NCBI GenBank assembly: GCA_026390435.1 | Contig: JAPLFY010000102.1 | Location: 1 to 57,587 of the forward strand | Reading direction: 5' to 3' | DNA length: 57,587 nt | Origin: Pseudomonadota bacterium | Lineage (GTDB): Bacteria; Bdellovibrionota_B; Oligoflexia; Oligoflexales; CAIYRB01 | Shown: positions 40,663 to 49,164 of the stretch, one piece after another | How the letters are laid out: each line of letters starts with the position of its first letter | Numbering within the stretch: the first letter of the stretch is position 1 | The notes under the pieces: model-generated | The model's database searches: none | What the model was told of the DNA's origin: nothing | The model's input: only the letters and a program-made list of their open reading frames with translations | Position numbers and translations under genes: made by a program

Positions 40663-43268
40663 CTGTCCTTCAGATCCCAGAATTTGCTTTGGTGTTACTC
40701 ATGGGACCGTCGGGGGCGGGTAAGAGCACTTTTGGTCGGCGTCACTTCTTGCCGTCAGAAGTCGTATCCTCGGACCATTGCCGAGAGATGGTCTGTGATG
40801 ATGAGGGATCTCAGGAGGCCAATGTCGCGGCCTTTAAAATTCTGCATATGGTAGTAGAGGCTCGCCTTAAACTTGGCCGGTTTACTGTTGTCGATGCCAC
40901 CAATGTAGAGCCTGAAGCGCGGCGGCCATTAATTGCCTTGGCTAAGAAATATCATGCGTTTGCCGTTGCCGTGGTTTTAGACCTTCCTGCTGAGCTATGT
41001 ATTGCTCGCAATGATAACCGAGCGGGCCGAGCCCAGTCGCAACGCTACGTGGAAAAGCAGGCTCTAAACCTACGACAGTCTCTCAAACGGCTGGAAAAAG
41101 ACGGCGTCCGCTATGTTCATATATTTAAGACACCCGAGGCCATCGAGAGCCTTACGATCGAAAAACAGCGCCTCTGGACCAACCGCAGAGATGACCATGG
41201 ACCATTCGATTTAATCGGCGATATTCACGGGTGCTGCGATGAGCTGCGAGATCTCTTGGCTGGCTTGGGCTACTGCGCCGAGAGTGTCTCCGTTGATACA
41301 ACTAAAGACGGAATTATTACTGAAGACACATCTGAAATTTATCGGCATCCCGAAGGTCGGCGCGTTATCTTTCTGGGCGACTTTGTTGACCGCGGGCCTA
41401 AAGTGCTTGAGACAGCTAAACTGGTCATGAACATGACCGCAGCCGGCACGGCCCTTTGCGTCCCGGGCAATCATGAAGTTAAACTGCTCAAACACCTAGA
41501 TGGACGTCAGGTGCGAGTGAGTCATGGTCTCGAGCAAAGCATCGCGGAATTTTCCTCGGCACCGCCTGAATTCGTGGCTCAGTTCCGCGAGTTTCTCCGT
41601 GGGCTAGTCAGCCACTACGTGCTTGATCGCGGAAGGCTGGTAGCTGCACATGCTGGCCTTTCCGAAGAGTTACAAGGTAGGACTTCTGGAGTGGTCCGAT
41701 CCTTCGCACTTTACGGCGAGACAACTGGCGAAACCGATGAATTTGGTCTGCCTGTGCGGCATCCATGGGCGCGGAGCTACCGCGGCAAAGCAGTAGTCGT
41801 ATACGGCCACACCCCGGTGCCGGAAGCAGAATGGCTTAATAACACTATTTGTGTAGATACCGGCTGCGTATACGGCGGGAAGTTAACGGCACTCAGGTGG
41901 CCGGAGCGTGAACTACTCTCAGTCCCGGCTAAGCGAGTATACTGTGAGCCCGCAAAACCGCTGAAGATGCCGACTGCAGCAGAGGATCAGCGCAGCGATC
42001 AGCAAGTGGCGGACGATATTCTGGAGCTTGCGGACGTCACAGGCAAGATGCTGATTGAAACTCGTTTAAGCGGTCGCCTCGCGATTAAAGCTGAACAATC
42101 AGCCGCGGCACTCGAGACTATGAGCCGTTTTGGTGTCGATCCACGGTGGTTAATTTATCTACCCCCGACGATGTCGCCGCCTGAGACCTCTGCGTTGCCA
42201 GTTTTACTTGAGCATCCTGCTGAGGCTTTTCAGTACTATGAAAAGCGCGGCGTAAAGACTGTTATTTGTGAAGAAAAGCACATGGGATCCCGCGCGATTG
42301 TGGTGATCTGCCGCGACGCAGCTGCTGCCAAAAGGCGCTTCGGGGTCACTGATGGATCCATGGGCTTAGTTTACTCGCGAAGCGGCAGACGCTTTTTCAA
42401 GGATCTTAGCCTAGAGGCAGAGCTCCTGACCCGACTAAGTGTTGCAGCAGAGAATGCAGCAATTTGGGCTGAGCTTAAATCCGACTGGATGGTGATCGAT
42501 GCGGAAATCTTACCATGGTCGTTTAAGGCGGGAGACCTGATCCAGCGCCAGTACGCCAGTGTGGGGGACAGCGGCAAGGCCATGCTGTCGTCAGCCCTAA
42601 CAATAATTGACTCAGCGATTGACTCAGCTACCGGAAGTCGTGACGAACTGATCAGCCTTAGTGGCAAGCTCGCGGAGCGGTTAGACAGTGTCACCCGTTA
42701 CTGCGAGGCTTATAGGCGATTTGTTTGGCCGGTTCATGGACTTACCGACCTAAAGGTCGCACCGTTTCATTTACTCGCCAGCGAAGGTAGCGTGCATACT
42801 GATAAAAATCATGTATGGCACTTGAGCATCCTGAAGAGACTGGCCGAAGCCGATCCTGCGGTCTTTCAGGAGACTAAATTTCGCTTGGTCGACATCCACT
42901 CAGCTGATTCAAAAAGTGAGGCTGAAACATGGTGGCAAGAAATCACGACTGCGGGCGCTGAGGGCATGGTCGTTAAACCGTGTAGCTTTACCGCTTCGCA
43001 GCAGGGAAAATTAATTCAGCCCGCCTTGAAGGTACGGGGCGCAGAATACCTTAGGCTGATCTACGGACCTGAGTATTTGGTTGCGGATAATTTAGAGCGA
43101 CTTCGGGCTCGGTCGCTGAGTACCAAGAGGTCGCTGGCGATCAGAGAGTTTTCTCTGGGTCTGGAGGCGCTTGAGCGCTTTGTTAGGCGAGAGCCTTTGC
43201 GTAAGGTTCACGAGTGTGTGTTTGGGGTGCTGGCGCTTGAGAGTGAGGTGGTGGATGTCAGGCTGTGA
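40659..43268 (+). CDS. pnkp: Pnkp polynucleotide kinase-phosphatase-ligase
   Basis: 869 residues, the usual bacterial Pnkp length (about 850). The domains are a 5'-kinase with P-loop GPSGAGKST (16-24), and a calcineurin-like 2',3'-phosphatase with GDIHG (187-191), GDFVDRG (240-246), GNHE (270-273), HAGLS (331-335) and YGHTPVP. The last is an adenylyltransferase ligase with EEKHMGSRAIVV (nucleotide-accepting K540). It heals 5'-OH and 2',3'-cyclic phosphate ends and, with Hen1, seals cleaved RNA. All motifs look intact. It overlaps hen1 by 4 bases. Confidence 0.97.
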   Translation: MTVLQIPEFALVLLMGPSGAGKSTFGRRHFLPSEVVSSDHCREMVCDDEGSQEANVAAFKILHMVVEARLKLGRFTVVDATNVEPEARRPLIALAKKYHAFAVAVVLDLPAELCIARNDNRAGRAQSQRYVEKQALNLRQSLKRLEKDGVRYVHIFKTPEAIESLTIEKQRLWTNRRDDHGPFDLIGDIHGCCDELRDLLAGLGYCAESVSVDTTKDGIITEDTSEIYRHPEGRRVIFLGDFVDRGPKVLETAKLVMNMTAAGTALCVPGNHEVKLLKHLDGRQVRVSHGLEQSIAEFSSAPPEFVAQFREFLRGLVSHYVLDRGRLVAAHAGLSEELQGRTSGVVRSFALYGETTGETDEFGLPVRHPWARSYRGKAVVVYGHTPVPEAEWLNNTICVDTGCVYGGKLTALRWPERELLSVPAKRVYCEPAKPLKMPTAAEDQRSDQQVADDILELADVTGKMLIETRLSGRLAIKAEQSAAALETMSRFGVDPRWLIYLPPTMSPPETSALPVLLEHPAEAFQYYEKRGVKTVICEEKHMGSRAIVVICRDAAAAKRRFGVTDGSMGLVYSRSGRRFFKDLSLEAELLTRLSVAAENAAIWAELKSDWMVIDAEILPWSFKAGDLIQRQYASVGDSGKAMLSSALTIIDSAIDSATGSRDELISLSGKLAERLDSVTRYCEAYRRFVWPVHGLTDLKVAPFHLLASEGSVHTDKNHVWHLSILKRLAEADPAVFQETKFRLVDIHSADSKSEAETWWQEITTAGAEGMVVKPCSFTASQQGKLIQPALKVRGAEYLRLIYGPEYLVADNLERLRARSLSTKRSLAIREFSLGLEALERFVRREPLRKVHECVFGVLALESEVVDVRL

Positions 43269-43344
43269 GGTTTTAAAGCGATGAGTCTATGAGCGCGCTG
43301 TTTCGGAAATTTCCTGAACATTCACGCCATCATCAAGCCTAACC

Positions 43345-44049
43345 TCATGGGTGACCGACTTTTGCCAAAAGTTTGCCCTGAGGGCCTGACGTCACTTTGA
43401 TAACCGTCGGTTTATTTTCTGCCTGCCGCCCTTGCCCGCAGATAGACGCATTTACAACCAAAACACCTGTGTCACTGGTCTCAACACCCGCTCCCTCGTG
43501 AATGTGTCCGCATATTACCGCTGATAGACTCGGAAGCTTGGATATCTTGCCAGTCAGTGCCGAGCAGCCAGCATGGCGCCCCGAGTCGTCCGGAATGCAG
43601 TCACGGAGTCCGTGCGGAGGCCCATGCACGATGAGTACGTGGGTACTCTCAGGGATCAGGTCCCACTTCTCTGCCCGTTCTAGTTCATCATTCAAATTGA
43701 ATGCTAAGTTTCCGTACGAAGGCTGCCAGGGAGTGCCCCAGAAATTGATGCCGTCGATAGAGATTCCTTGGTCTTCAAGGTAGATGATCTTAGCGAGGAT
43801 GAATCGGTCCAATACCTCACGCCTATGAGCGCTGTTCAGCATGAGTAACTCGTGGTTACCGGAGATCACGATCTTGTGAGCATATGGTAGCTCATCCAGC
43901 CAATGAATGAACTCCAATGCGTCCGCAATATTTTTGCCGAACATAGTCCAGTCACCGGCATGGACCAGGATATCGCCTGGCGGCATCTCAATATTGCGAT
44001 GTTGGAGATGCGTATCGCTGATACAAACTATGGTGGCATTGACAGTCAA
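43345..44049 (-). CDS. Calcineurin-like metallophosphoesterase
   Basis: 234 residues with TTG start at 44049 preceded by GGAGGAG. Metal motifs: ISDTHLQH, VHAGDWTMFG, SGNHELLML, VHGPPHG and CGHIHEGAG. These fit the MPPED/UPF0046-like branch of metallophosphoesterases that hydrolyse cyclic nucleotides or other phosphodiesters. It follows prfH by 61 bases on the same strand, so it probably belongs to the WYL-rtcB-prfH operon and might process 2',3'-cyclic or 2'-phosphate ends (inference). Confidence 0.85.
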   Translation of the reverse strand: MTVNATIVCISDTHLQHRNIEMPPGDILVHAGDWTMFGKNIADALEFIHWLDELPYAHKIVISGNHELLMLNSAHRREVLDRFILAKIIYLEDQGISIDGINFWGTPWQPSYGNLAFNLNDELERAEKWDLIPESTHVLIVHGPPHGLRDCIPDDSGRHAGCSALTGKISKLPSLSAVICGHIHEGAGVETSDTGVLVVNASICGQGRQAENKPTVIKVTSGPQGKLLAKVGHP

Positions 44050-44110
44050 AATTACTCCTCCTAATCAAGAAATTCTGACAGATAGGCGAAAGTCATGCGG
44101 CAGTTTAGTC

Positions 44111-44740
44111 CTAGCCCCTGACGAAGTTGTCTCCGCGAAACACCCTCGACGCATTCCCCCTCACAACACCTTGGTGATTGTCCCACCTACTCTTCTCGGT
44201 GGCCATGTTTTCAGATGCGGCTTGTTCAGCTAAGCGCTGCTTCAGCTTACTAACCGCAACTTTGCGATTTTGAGTTTGTGACCTAGTCTCGCGCGCCGTA
44301 ACCACGATCCCCGACTTAGGGTCCACGGCCCGGACTGCGGAGTTGGTTTTATTCACATTTTGGCCTCCGGGACCGCTGGCTCGCATGCTTTCGAATTTGG
44401 CTGCGGCCGTCAGCTTTCCTTCTGCCACTCTCGTATCTACCTCGGATACGCTGACAAACCAGTTCTTGCGCTTGTGAGTCGGCCGGTAAGGGCTTTGCCC
44501 CACCCACTGCACAGTGCCAAGCCAAGTAGCGGCGAACGGCGCCGCCTGATCGCCAGTAAGCCGCACAACTGCAGAAAGCATCGCCGCTGGACCATCGCCA
44601 GCAAGAGGAATGCTGCTTAGGACGGTGCACTTAAGTCCCGCCGCATCCGCCTCTTTCAATAGGACCTGCAGCAGGCGCGCGACTACATAGGCACATTCCC
44701 TTGGCCCGCGTCCGGCAGTGATTTGTAAATCAAAGTTCAT
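44111..44740 (-). CDS. prfH: Release factor-like protein PrfH (RF-H)
   Basis: 209 residues, GAGG before the ATG. GGQ loop SGPGGQNVNKTNSAVRAV (GGQ at 125-127), then ETRSQTQNRKVAVSKLKQRL, as in class I release factors without domain I. It lacks the codon-reading domain, so it frees stalled peptides independently of a stop codon. In known systems PrfH partners RtcB2 to release the peptide from ribosomes with cut 16S rRNA, after which the ligase reseals it. It lies 27 bases downstream of rtcB, the classic pairing. Confidence 0.93.
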   Translation of the reverse strand: MNFDLQITAGRGPRECAYVVARLLQVLLKEADAAGLKCTVLSSIPLAGDGPAAMLSAVVRLTGDQAAPFAATWLGTVQWVGQSPYRPTHKRKNWFVSVSEVDTRVAEGKLTAAAKFESMRASGPGGQNVNKTNSAVRAVDPKSGIVVTARETRSQTQNRKVAVSKLKQRLAEQAASENMATEKSRWDNHQGVVRGNASRVFRGDNFVRG

Positions 44741-44767
44741 GGTCGACCTCTGTAGTTGAGAGTGTGC

Positions 44768-45901
44768 TCAGCCCCGATCCCGGTCAGGATCGGCTGTTTT
44801 ATAGGTGATGACAGGTTTCAACCTGGCCACCACCTTGAGCAGGCCCGGTTCGGCAAGATCATTGATCACTGTGTCTATGTTCTTGTAGGCCTCTGGTGCC
44901 TCTTCGAGTAATAGGTCTTTATTGTCACAGATGACTATGCTGCCGAGTTTCGTTTGGCGCAGCGAATCAAGGCTGACCTGACCCTTGAGCCTGGCCTTAA
45001 TGGCGCTGCGGTTCCATTTACGTCCGGCGCCGTGGGCAAGAGACCAGGCATTGCTTGTTTGGTCGCCAACGGGAACGACGAGATAACTATAAGCACCGCG
45101 TGATCCCGGGATCAGCAGTGGCCCCTGATCCGATGGCGCTGCTCCTTTGCGGTGTAGCCACCCTTCCCCACCGTCGAAGGTGCACTGGGTGACGCTGTTG
45201 TGGCACAGATCCAGCACCCGGTCACCGTCGCCGCCGATGATGTCAAGTATCCTTGACGCAATGAGCGCTCTGTTTGCAGCGGCCCAGCGCATGGCATCAT
45301 TGTGCCTACCGAGGTAGACCGCCGCCTCCGCAGAAATAACCTCAAGCCCCTTCGCGCCGTGAATACTCGTGTGACTGCGGAGTATCCAGTCCCCGAGCCC
45401 GCGTGAGCCGCTGTGCACTGCCAGCACCAGCCGGTCCTTACTCAGCCCGAGTGACTCAAGGACCTCCGTGTCTTCGACCTTGTCGATCATTTGTAGTTCG
45501 GCAAAGTGGTTGCCGGCCCCAATAGAGCCCAGCGACGATTCCCAGCTTGGTGTCGGCACGCCGTGGGCCGCTAGCCACGCCGCCGGATCGCCGTCCCACT
45601 GTTCTTCAAGAGCAACTAGCTTGGCACCCCATTTGTCGCGTTTCACCTTGGATGTTTTAATGCCTGTAGTCCACAGCCCAATACCGCAACCAATATCGCT
45701 ACCCACGAGAAAGGGATAAATATTCCCCACGGATATGAATGCGGCGCCTATCGCATGACCCTTACCAGGATGGAGATCTGGTAAGCCTACCCCGTAGACC
45801 ATCCCGGGCAGGGTAAGAGTATGGCGCAGTTGCTGGACCGCATCGCCTTCGATCCAGCTCTTCTCTGACGCGAAAATTCGTAAATTGGATTCATTAATCA
45901 T
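44768..45901 (-). CDS. rtcB: RNA-splicing ligase RtcB family, PrfH-linked type
   Basis: 377 residues from ATG 45901 (GGGAG 10 bases upstream); an in-frame TTG at 45994 adds 31 residues and has a poor site. RtcB hallmarks: PGMVYGVGLPDLHPGKGHAI, VGSDIGCGIGLWTTG (metal-binding Cys), GAGNHFAELQ, VHSGSRGLGDWIL, CHNSVTQ and HGAGRKWNRSAIK with the GMP-accepting His. It ligates 5'-OH to 2',3'-cyclic phosphate or 3'-phosphate RNA ends. At about 380 residues it fits the shorter RtcB2 group. Upstream is a WYL gene; an open reading extension and 109 bases separate them. Confidence 0.95.
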   Translation of the reverse strand: MINESNLRIFASEKSWIEGDAVQQLRHTLTLPGMVYGVGLPDLHPGKGHAIGAAFISVGNIYPFLVGSDIGCGIGLWTTGIKTSKVKRDKWGAKLVALEEQWDGDPAAWLAAHGVPTPSWESSLGSIGAGNHFAELQMIDKVEDTEVLESLGLSKDRLVLAVHSGSRGLGDWILRSHTSIHGAKGLEVISAEAAVYLGRHNDAMRWAAANRALIASRILDIIGGDGDRVLDLCHNSVTQCTFDGGEGWLHRKGAAPSDQGPLLIPGSRGAYSYLVVPVGDQTSNAWSLAHGAGRKWNRSAIKARLKGQVSLDSLRQTKLGSIVICDNKDLLLEEAPEAYKNIDTVINDLAEPGLLKVVARLKPVITYKTADPDRDRG

Positions 45902-46010
45902 GGATAGTAGTCTCCCTAACGCAGGGTGATTAGCATATGACAAGCTTGGGTCAAATTCTGACTTTGCCTCGTTTAAATGCACTAATACGTACAACTTTCC
46001 CGGCTACTCA

Positions 46011-46871
46011 TTACTTGCTCACGAACTTCGCAAAATGAGCCCTCACGAGATGGTCAATCTTCAAACCTAGCGGAACGATAAAATTGCAGCTTTTGTCCCA
46101 TTTTGCCGCAGCCAAAGTGCTGAGGGGAAATATAACGATATCTTCCATGCCAGTCTCGGGCGGCCGGCGACTCGCTGCTAAATGTAGCTCCCCATGATGC
46201 AGGATCAGTTTTAGTGGAAACAGCGTCTCGTCTGGGCTAACTACGCCAGCAGACTTGGGCCAAGTGACGGTTAGAGTTTGTTCGCGCGTTAGCGCTTCAA
46301 ATACATCATCGACGATCTCGGAACATTGCTTGGCGCTACGTTCTGGTTCGACCAAATTCATGAACTTTTTACGCTGACGTTCAAAATTCTGTTTTTCCTG
46401 CGGGCTAAGACTCGCAGTGTTACTGTCGTACACTGTTTGGAATTGATGAAATACAGTAGTCTCAGCTAATGGACTCAGTAGTTCCATGAGAAGTGGAAAT
46501 ACCGTGAAGTTGCGCGGATGCGGCGGAGCGAGATCCGGAACGGCTAGTCGGAAATAGACACGGTTATGGGCCTTAGCTGGCCTTCCATCTTCGTCTTGGT
46601 ACTCCAGACCTGGATAGCCAAGTACACGCTCACTCGCATCATCGATCACTTTGCGTATGTCGAGGAATCTGCGCCTGGATCCCCACTCCTCGTCGAAGGA
46701 GTTAATCCGTAGGCGAGACCCAGTCTTGAGCAGCTTAATGTAAACTTGAAGAGCCCTAAATGCTAAAGAGCCATCTGACCTCTTCTTGTTTTTTACTACA
46801 GCATCAGACTTGTCTACGTGACTCGACGCTGCTTTGCTTTCCGCGGATTTTTTAGTTTTCTTGCTGCCCAT
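46011..46871 (-). CDS. WYL-domain regulator, short form
   Basis: 286 residues. Lys/Ser-rich start (MGSKKTKKSAESKAA), helical wHTH-like part (about 35-120), linker (FERQRKKFMNLVEPERSAKQ), then a WYL core with LFPLKLILHHGELHLAASRR and FPLSTLAAAKW. The usual C-terminal WCX extension is missing. WYL proteins sense nucleic acid or nucleotide ligands and control repair and defence operons. It is upstream of and co-directional with rtcB-prfH, so it probably controls or is co-expressed with them. It and the gene at 47198 are paralogues (inference from layout and RKKF/LYLDRSSRKF linkers). Confidence 0.82.
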   Translation of the reverse strand: MGSKKTKKSAESKAASSHVDKSDAVVKNKKRSDGSLAFRALQVYIKLLKTGSRLRINSFDEEWGSRRRFLDIRKVIDDASERVLGYPGLEYQDEDGRPAKAHNRVYFRLAVPDLAPPHPRNFTVFPLLMELLSPLAETTVFHQFQTVYDSNTASLSPQEKQNFERQRKKFMNLVEPERSAKQCSEIVDDVFEALTREQTLTVTWPKSAGVVSPDETLFPLKLILHHGELHLAASRRPPETGMEDIVIFPLSTLAAAKWDKSCNFIVPLGLKIDHLVRAHFAKFVSK

Positions 46872-47197
46872 GTTGAAGGTCTCCGTTTGCTTTCGCTTGA
46901 TGTGCAGCCAAACAGCAAGGGCAGACTAATTTGAGTCCATGTATGCCCTGTTATTTGACGCAACAGCGTTGTCGGAGACCGGCCGATCAAAAAGTGACCG
47001 GTCTAAACGATGCAGGTGCCTTAACTACTCAAAACTATTTGATTAGTTTGTGCATGTACGATTTGTAATTTTTTCTCGTTTAGGACCCAGTCGGAACAGG
47101 CGATTAAAAGGCAAATCTGCGCTGTTTAGTTGCTGGAAATAGCGAGTAAGTCGCTGTAACTCATGGGGTATCTAATCGTCGGCACTAGCACTAAAAG
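46872..47197. other. Intergenic region between the two WYL genes
   Basis: 326 bases, no gene supported; a 35-residue open frame on the plus strand near 46938 has no features. It holds a GACCGG/CCGGTC inverted repeat (46977-46982 with 46998-47003) which encloses GATCAAAAAGTGACC (46985-46999, a diverged, inverted relative of the dispersed 13-bp motif), and an AT-rich stretch about 47030-47080 that could carry a promoter for the minus-strand WYL operon. Confidence 0.45.
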
Positions 47198-48232
47198 TCA
47201 ATAGTTACTGGCGGCATCGCTAAGAGAGGTACGAACACGGTCCCGTAGCTCTTTTGGTGCGACGACTCGAATACTCGGGCCAAAGCTTAAGACCCAGCTA
47301 GCGACTTCGGTAAGGTTATTAACCTGCATCCGCAGGAAGGTTTTTCCGGCCCGCTCTATGTACTCATCATTAGCTGTCCAGCGCCTAGCACGCAGATACT
47401 CGACGATGTCAGGGCTGAGTATTTCGATTTCTACCTTATAAATCTTGGTGGACTCACCTTGAAAGATTCCAAAGGTATCTTTGAAGAAGGCGGAAGGATC
47501 AAAATTCGCCGGATAGCGAAACTTTTTTCGGGTGCAAATAACTTCAATCAGAGTCTCGATCCTATAAGACTTAGGCCTAGCATCTGGATGGTCGGGAGAA
47601 TTAGCCAGAAGATAAAGTCCCCCTTGAAACAGTAGAATGCTCAGGGGGAGAAGATTTTCTTTTGCCTCGGTTCCGTCAGATTTTCTGCGTGTAACGCTAA
47701 GGACCTTCTCCTGAAGTAGTCCTTTGTAAACCTGTTTAACTTGCTCACTCTGTTGGCTATAGTCCTTCGCCCCTTTAATGATGTTATAAAATTTGCGGGA
47801 CGACCTATCGAGGTACAGGCGTTCCTTCTTGGAAAGGTTCTGACGCCCCTGATCGTAAAGAGTCTGAAAGTCCTGCTCCAAGAAAGTTCCCTGTAGCAGC
47901 CGCAAAAGCTGCATATACGCGGGAATCACAGCGAGGTTGCTGGTGTGCGCGAAACGGACGGCGCCGTCTCTTAGCCTGATGAAGCGGTCTTCACCCTGCG
48001 TCCAGGCCGTACCCGCGGCGTTTACGAATTCAAAGAGTAGCTCGCCACGTTCGCTTTCCCATGCCGAATTTAGGACCTTTAAAAGCCTACGAACAGTAGT
48101 GGGAGATCCCCACGCCGGATCACTGAGAAAGTCGGCTGGCACTTGGCCGTGCATCCCAAGTAATTTGACGATCAGTTTGATCGAGCGGATCAAAGTTGTG
48201 CCGTCAGCTTTCTTTTTGTTTACCTTCGCCAA
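47198..48232 (-). CDS. WYL-domain transcriptional regulator
   Basis: About 344 residues. TTG at 48232 has AAGG 8 bases upstream and starts LAKVNKKKADG; the frame opens at another TTG at 48247. N-terminal wHTH (GTTLIRSIKLIVKLLGMHGQ, then WGSPTTVRRLLKVLNSAWES), helical middle, WYL domain with LLPLSILLFQGGLYLLANSP, and a complete C-terminal extension (KVEIEILSPDIVEYLRARRW, then FGPSIRVVAPKEL). It is likely the full-length regulator of the island, with the shorter paralogue at 46011. It stands upstream and on the same strand. No DNA target was identified. Confidence 0.88.
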   Translation of the reverse strand: MAKVNKKKADGTTLIRSIKLIVKLLGMHGQVPADFLSDPAWGSPTTVRRLLKVLNSAWESERGELLFEFVNAAGTAWTQGEDRFIRLRDGAVRFAHTSNLAVIPAYMQLLRLLQGTFLEQDFQTLYDQGRQNLSKKERLYLDRSSRKFYNIIKGAKDYSQQSEQVKQVYKGLLQEKVLSVTRRKSDGTEAKENLLPLSILLFQGGLYLLANSPDHPDARPKSYRIETLIEVICTRKKFRYPANFDPSAFFKDTFGIFQGESTKIYKVEIEILSPDIVEYLRARRWTANDEYIERAGKTFLRMQVNNLTEVASWVLSFGPSIRVVAPKELRDRVRTSLSDAASNY

Positions 48233-48493
48233 GTATAGGACCTTCAAAAATCGTCGTGAGATCCGGGAGCACCAATGTGTGTATCGTCCAAATGGGGGCG
48301 AAATGTAGCAGGGGCCTGGTGTTTGTGGCGTTTGAGGCTGGATTGATTGGATTTTTGTTGGGTTTGATGCGAGTGAGTGTGTAGTGGTTTGGCTAGTTTA
48401 GCTAATAAACGGAAGGCGCATAACCGTTTGATTGGTTGCGTCACCAGATGCGGTGTGATCCCGCAAACACAAGATGCCAGATATTTTGAGGTC

Positions 48494-49033
48494 TTACTTC
48501 GGCGTCGGGTTTTCCGACCCGACCTTTGTAGAGACAACGGTCATCTTCAGCGTGCATAGCGGCAAATAGTCGAAAAAATTGGACTGAGTTACACCTGGGT
48601 CGCGGTCTACCAATTTCAATCCATTCGACGACCGGAGAGTAAAGGTTTCAGTCTTACCGTAGTACAGGGTGTAGCCGCCGTAGCTGCCAACAACTTCTAG
48701 CTCGCTGCGATAGGATTTACCACCAATGAAACAGGATGATGTGTACGTAACTTTATAGTCGAAGTCACTGCCACCCGAAGGTGCAACCTCGGGGCGTGTG
48801 ATGACACAGCCGCTTCCTAGCGATGGATTTCCACAATAGATATAGCTCTCCGGATCCTCCGGTCGCTTTGTGCTAAACACTTGTGGTGGAGTCGGCGGGG
48901 ACTTCTGCTCCAATTCAGGCGAGATCGGTGTTGAACTGGGGCTGGGTGACTGACCACTTTGTTTCGGCAAAATGCCGCAAGATGACCCCAAGCCTAAACT
49001 AAACAGTACGAAAAGTAGGTAACTTACTTTCAT
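48494..49033 (-). CDS. Lipoprotein carrying a Cys-containing domain shared with the protein at 53659
   Basis: 179 residues from ATG 49033 (GAGG 8 bases upstream). Lipobox LGSSC (Cys19). A Pro/Ser-rich linker (about 25-60) precedes a domain with GSGCVITRP, VTYTSSCFIGGKSY, LYYGKTETF and GLKLVDRDPGVTQSNFFDYL, then CTL. The order of Cys, GG, LVD-x-DP and FFDY features recurs in the lipoprotein ending at 53659, so the two carry the same, unnamed domain. It lies 131 bases after the HEAT-repeat gene, so it may be the last gene of the export operon. Confidence 0.75.
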   Translation of the reverse strand: MKVSYLLFVLFSLGLGSSCGILPKQSGQSPSPSSTPISPELEQKSPPTPPQVFSTKRPEDPESYIYCGNPSLGSGCVITRPEVAPSGGSDFDYKVTYTSSCFIGGKSYRSELEVVGSYGGYTLYYGKTETFTLRSSNGLKLVDRDPGVTQSNFFDYLPLCTLKMTVVSTKVGSENPTPK

Positions 49034-49164
49034 GGGAGACCTCGATATCTGTGGAAGGGCAAGTGTATAACGGTTAGGCACACATGGATCAGCAGGAATA
49101 TTATAGCTAGGAACTGAAGTCAACCAAGTTAAATACGTGGCTGAAAGAGGTAAAGTAACTAATT

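Noticed and set aside
41211-41495. 94-residue minus-strand frame in pnkp
   Set aside because: Antisense to conserved phosphatase motifs of Pnkp.
46938-47045. 35-codon plus-strand frame between the WYL genes
   Set aside because: No ribosome binding site and biased, non-domain-like composition; overlaps an inverted repeat.
48504-48523. GTCGGG/CCCGAC hairpin at the end of the 48494 lipoprotein gene as a terminator
   Set aside because: It lies within the last codons and no T-run follows on the minus strand.
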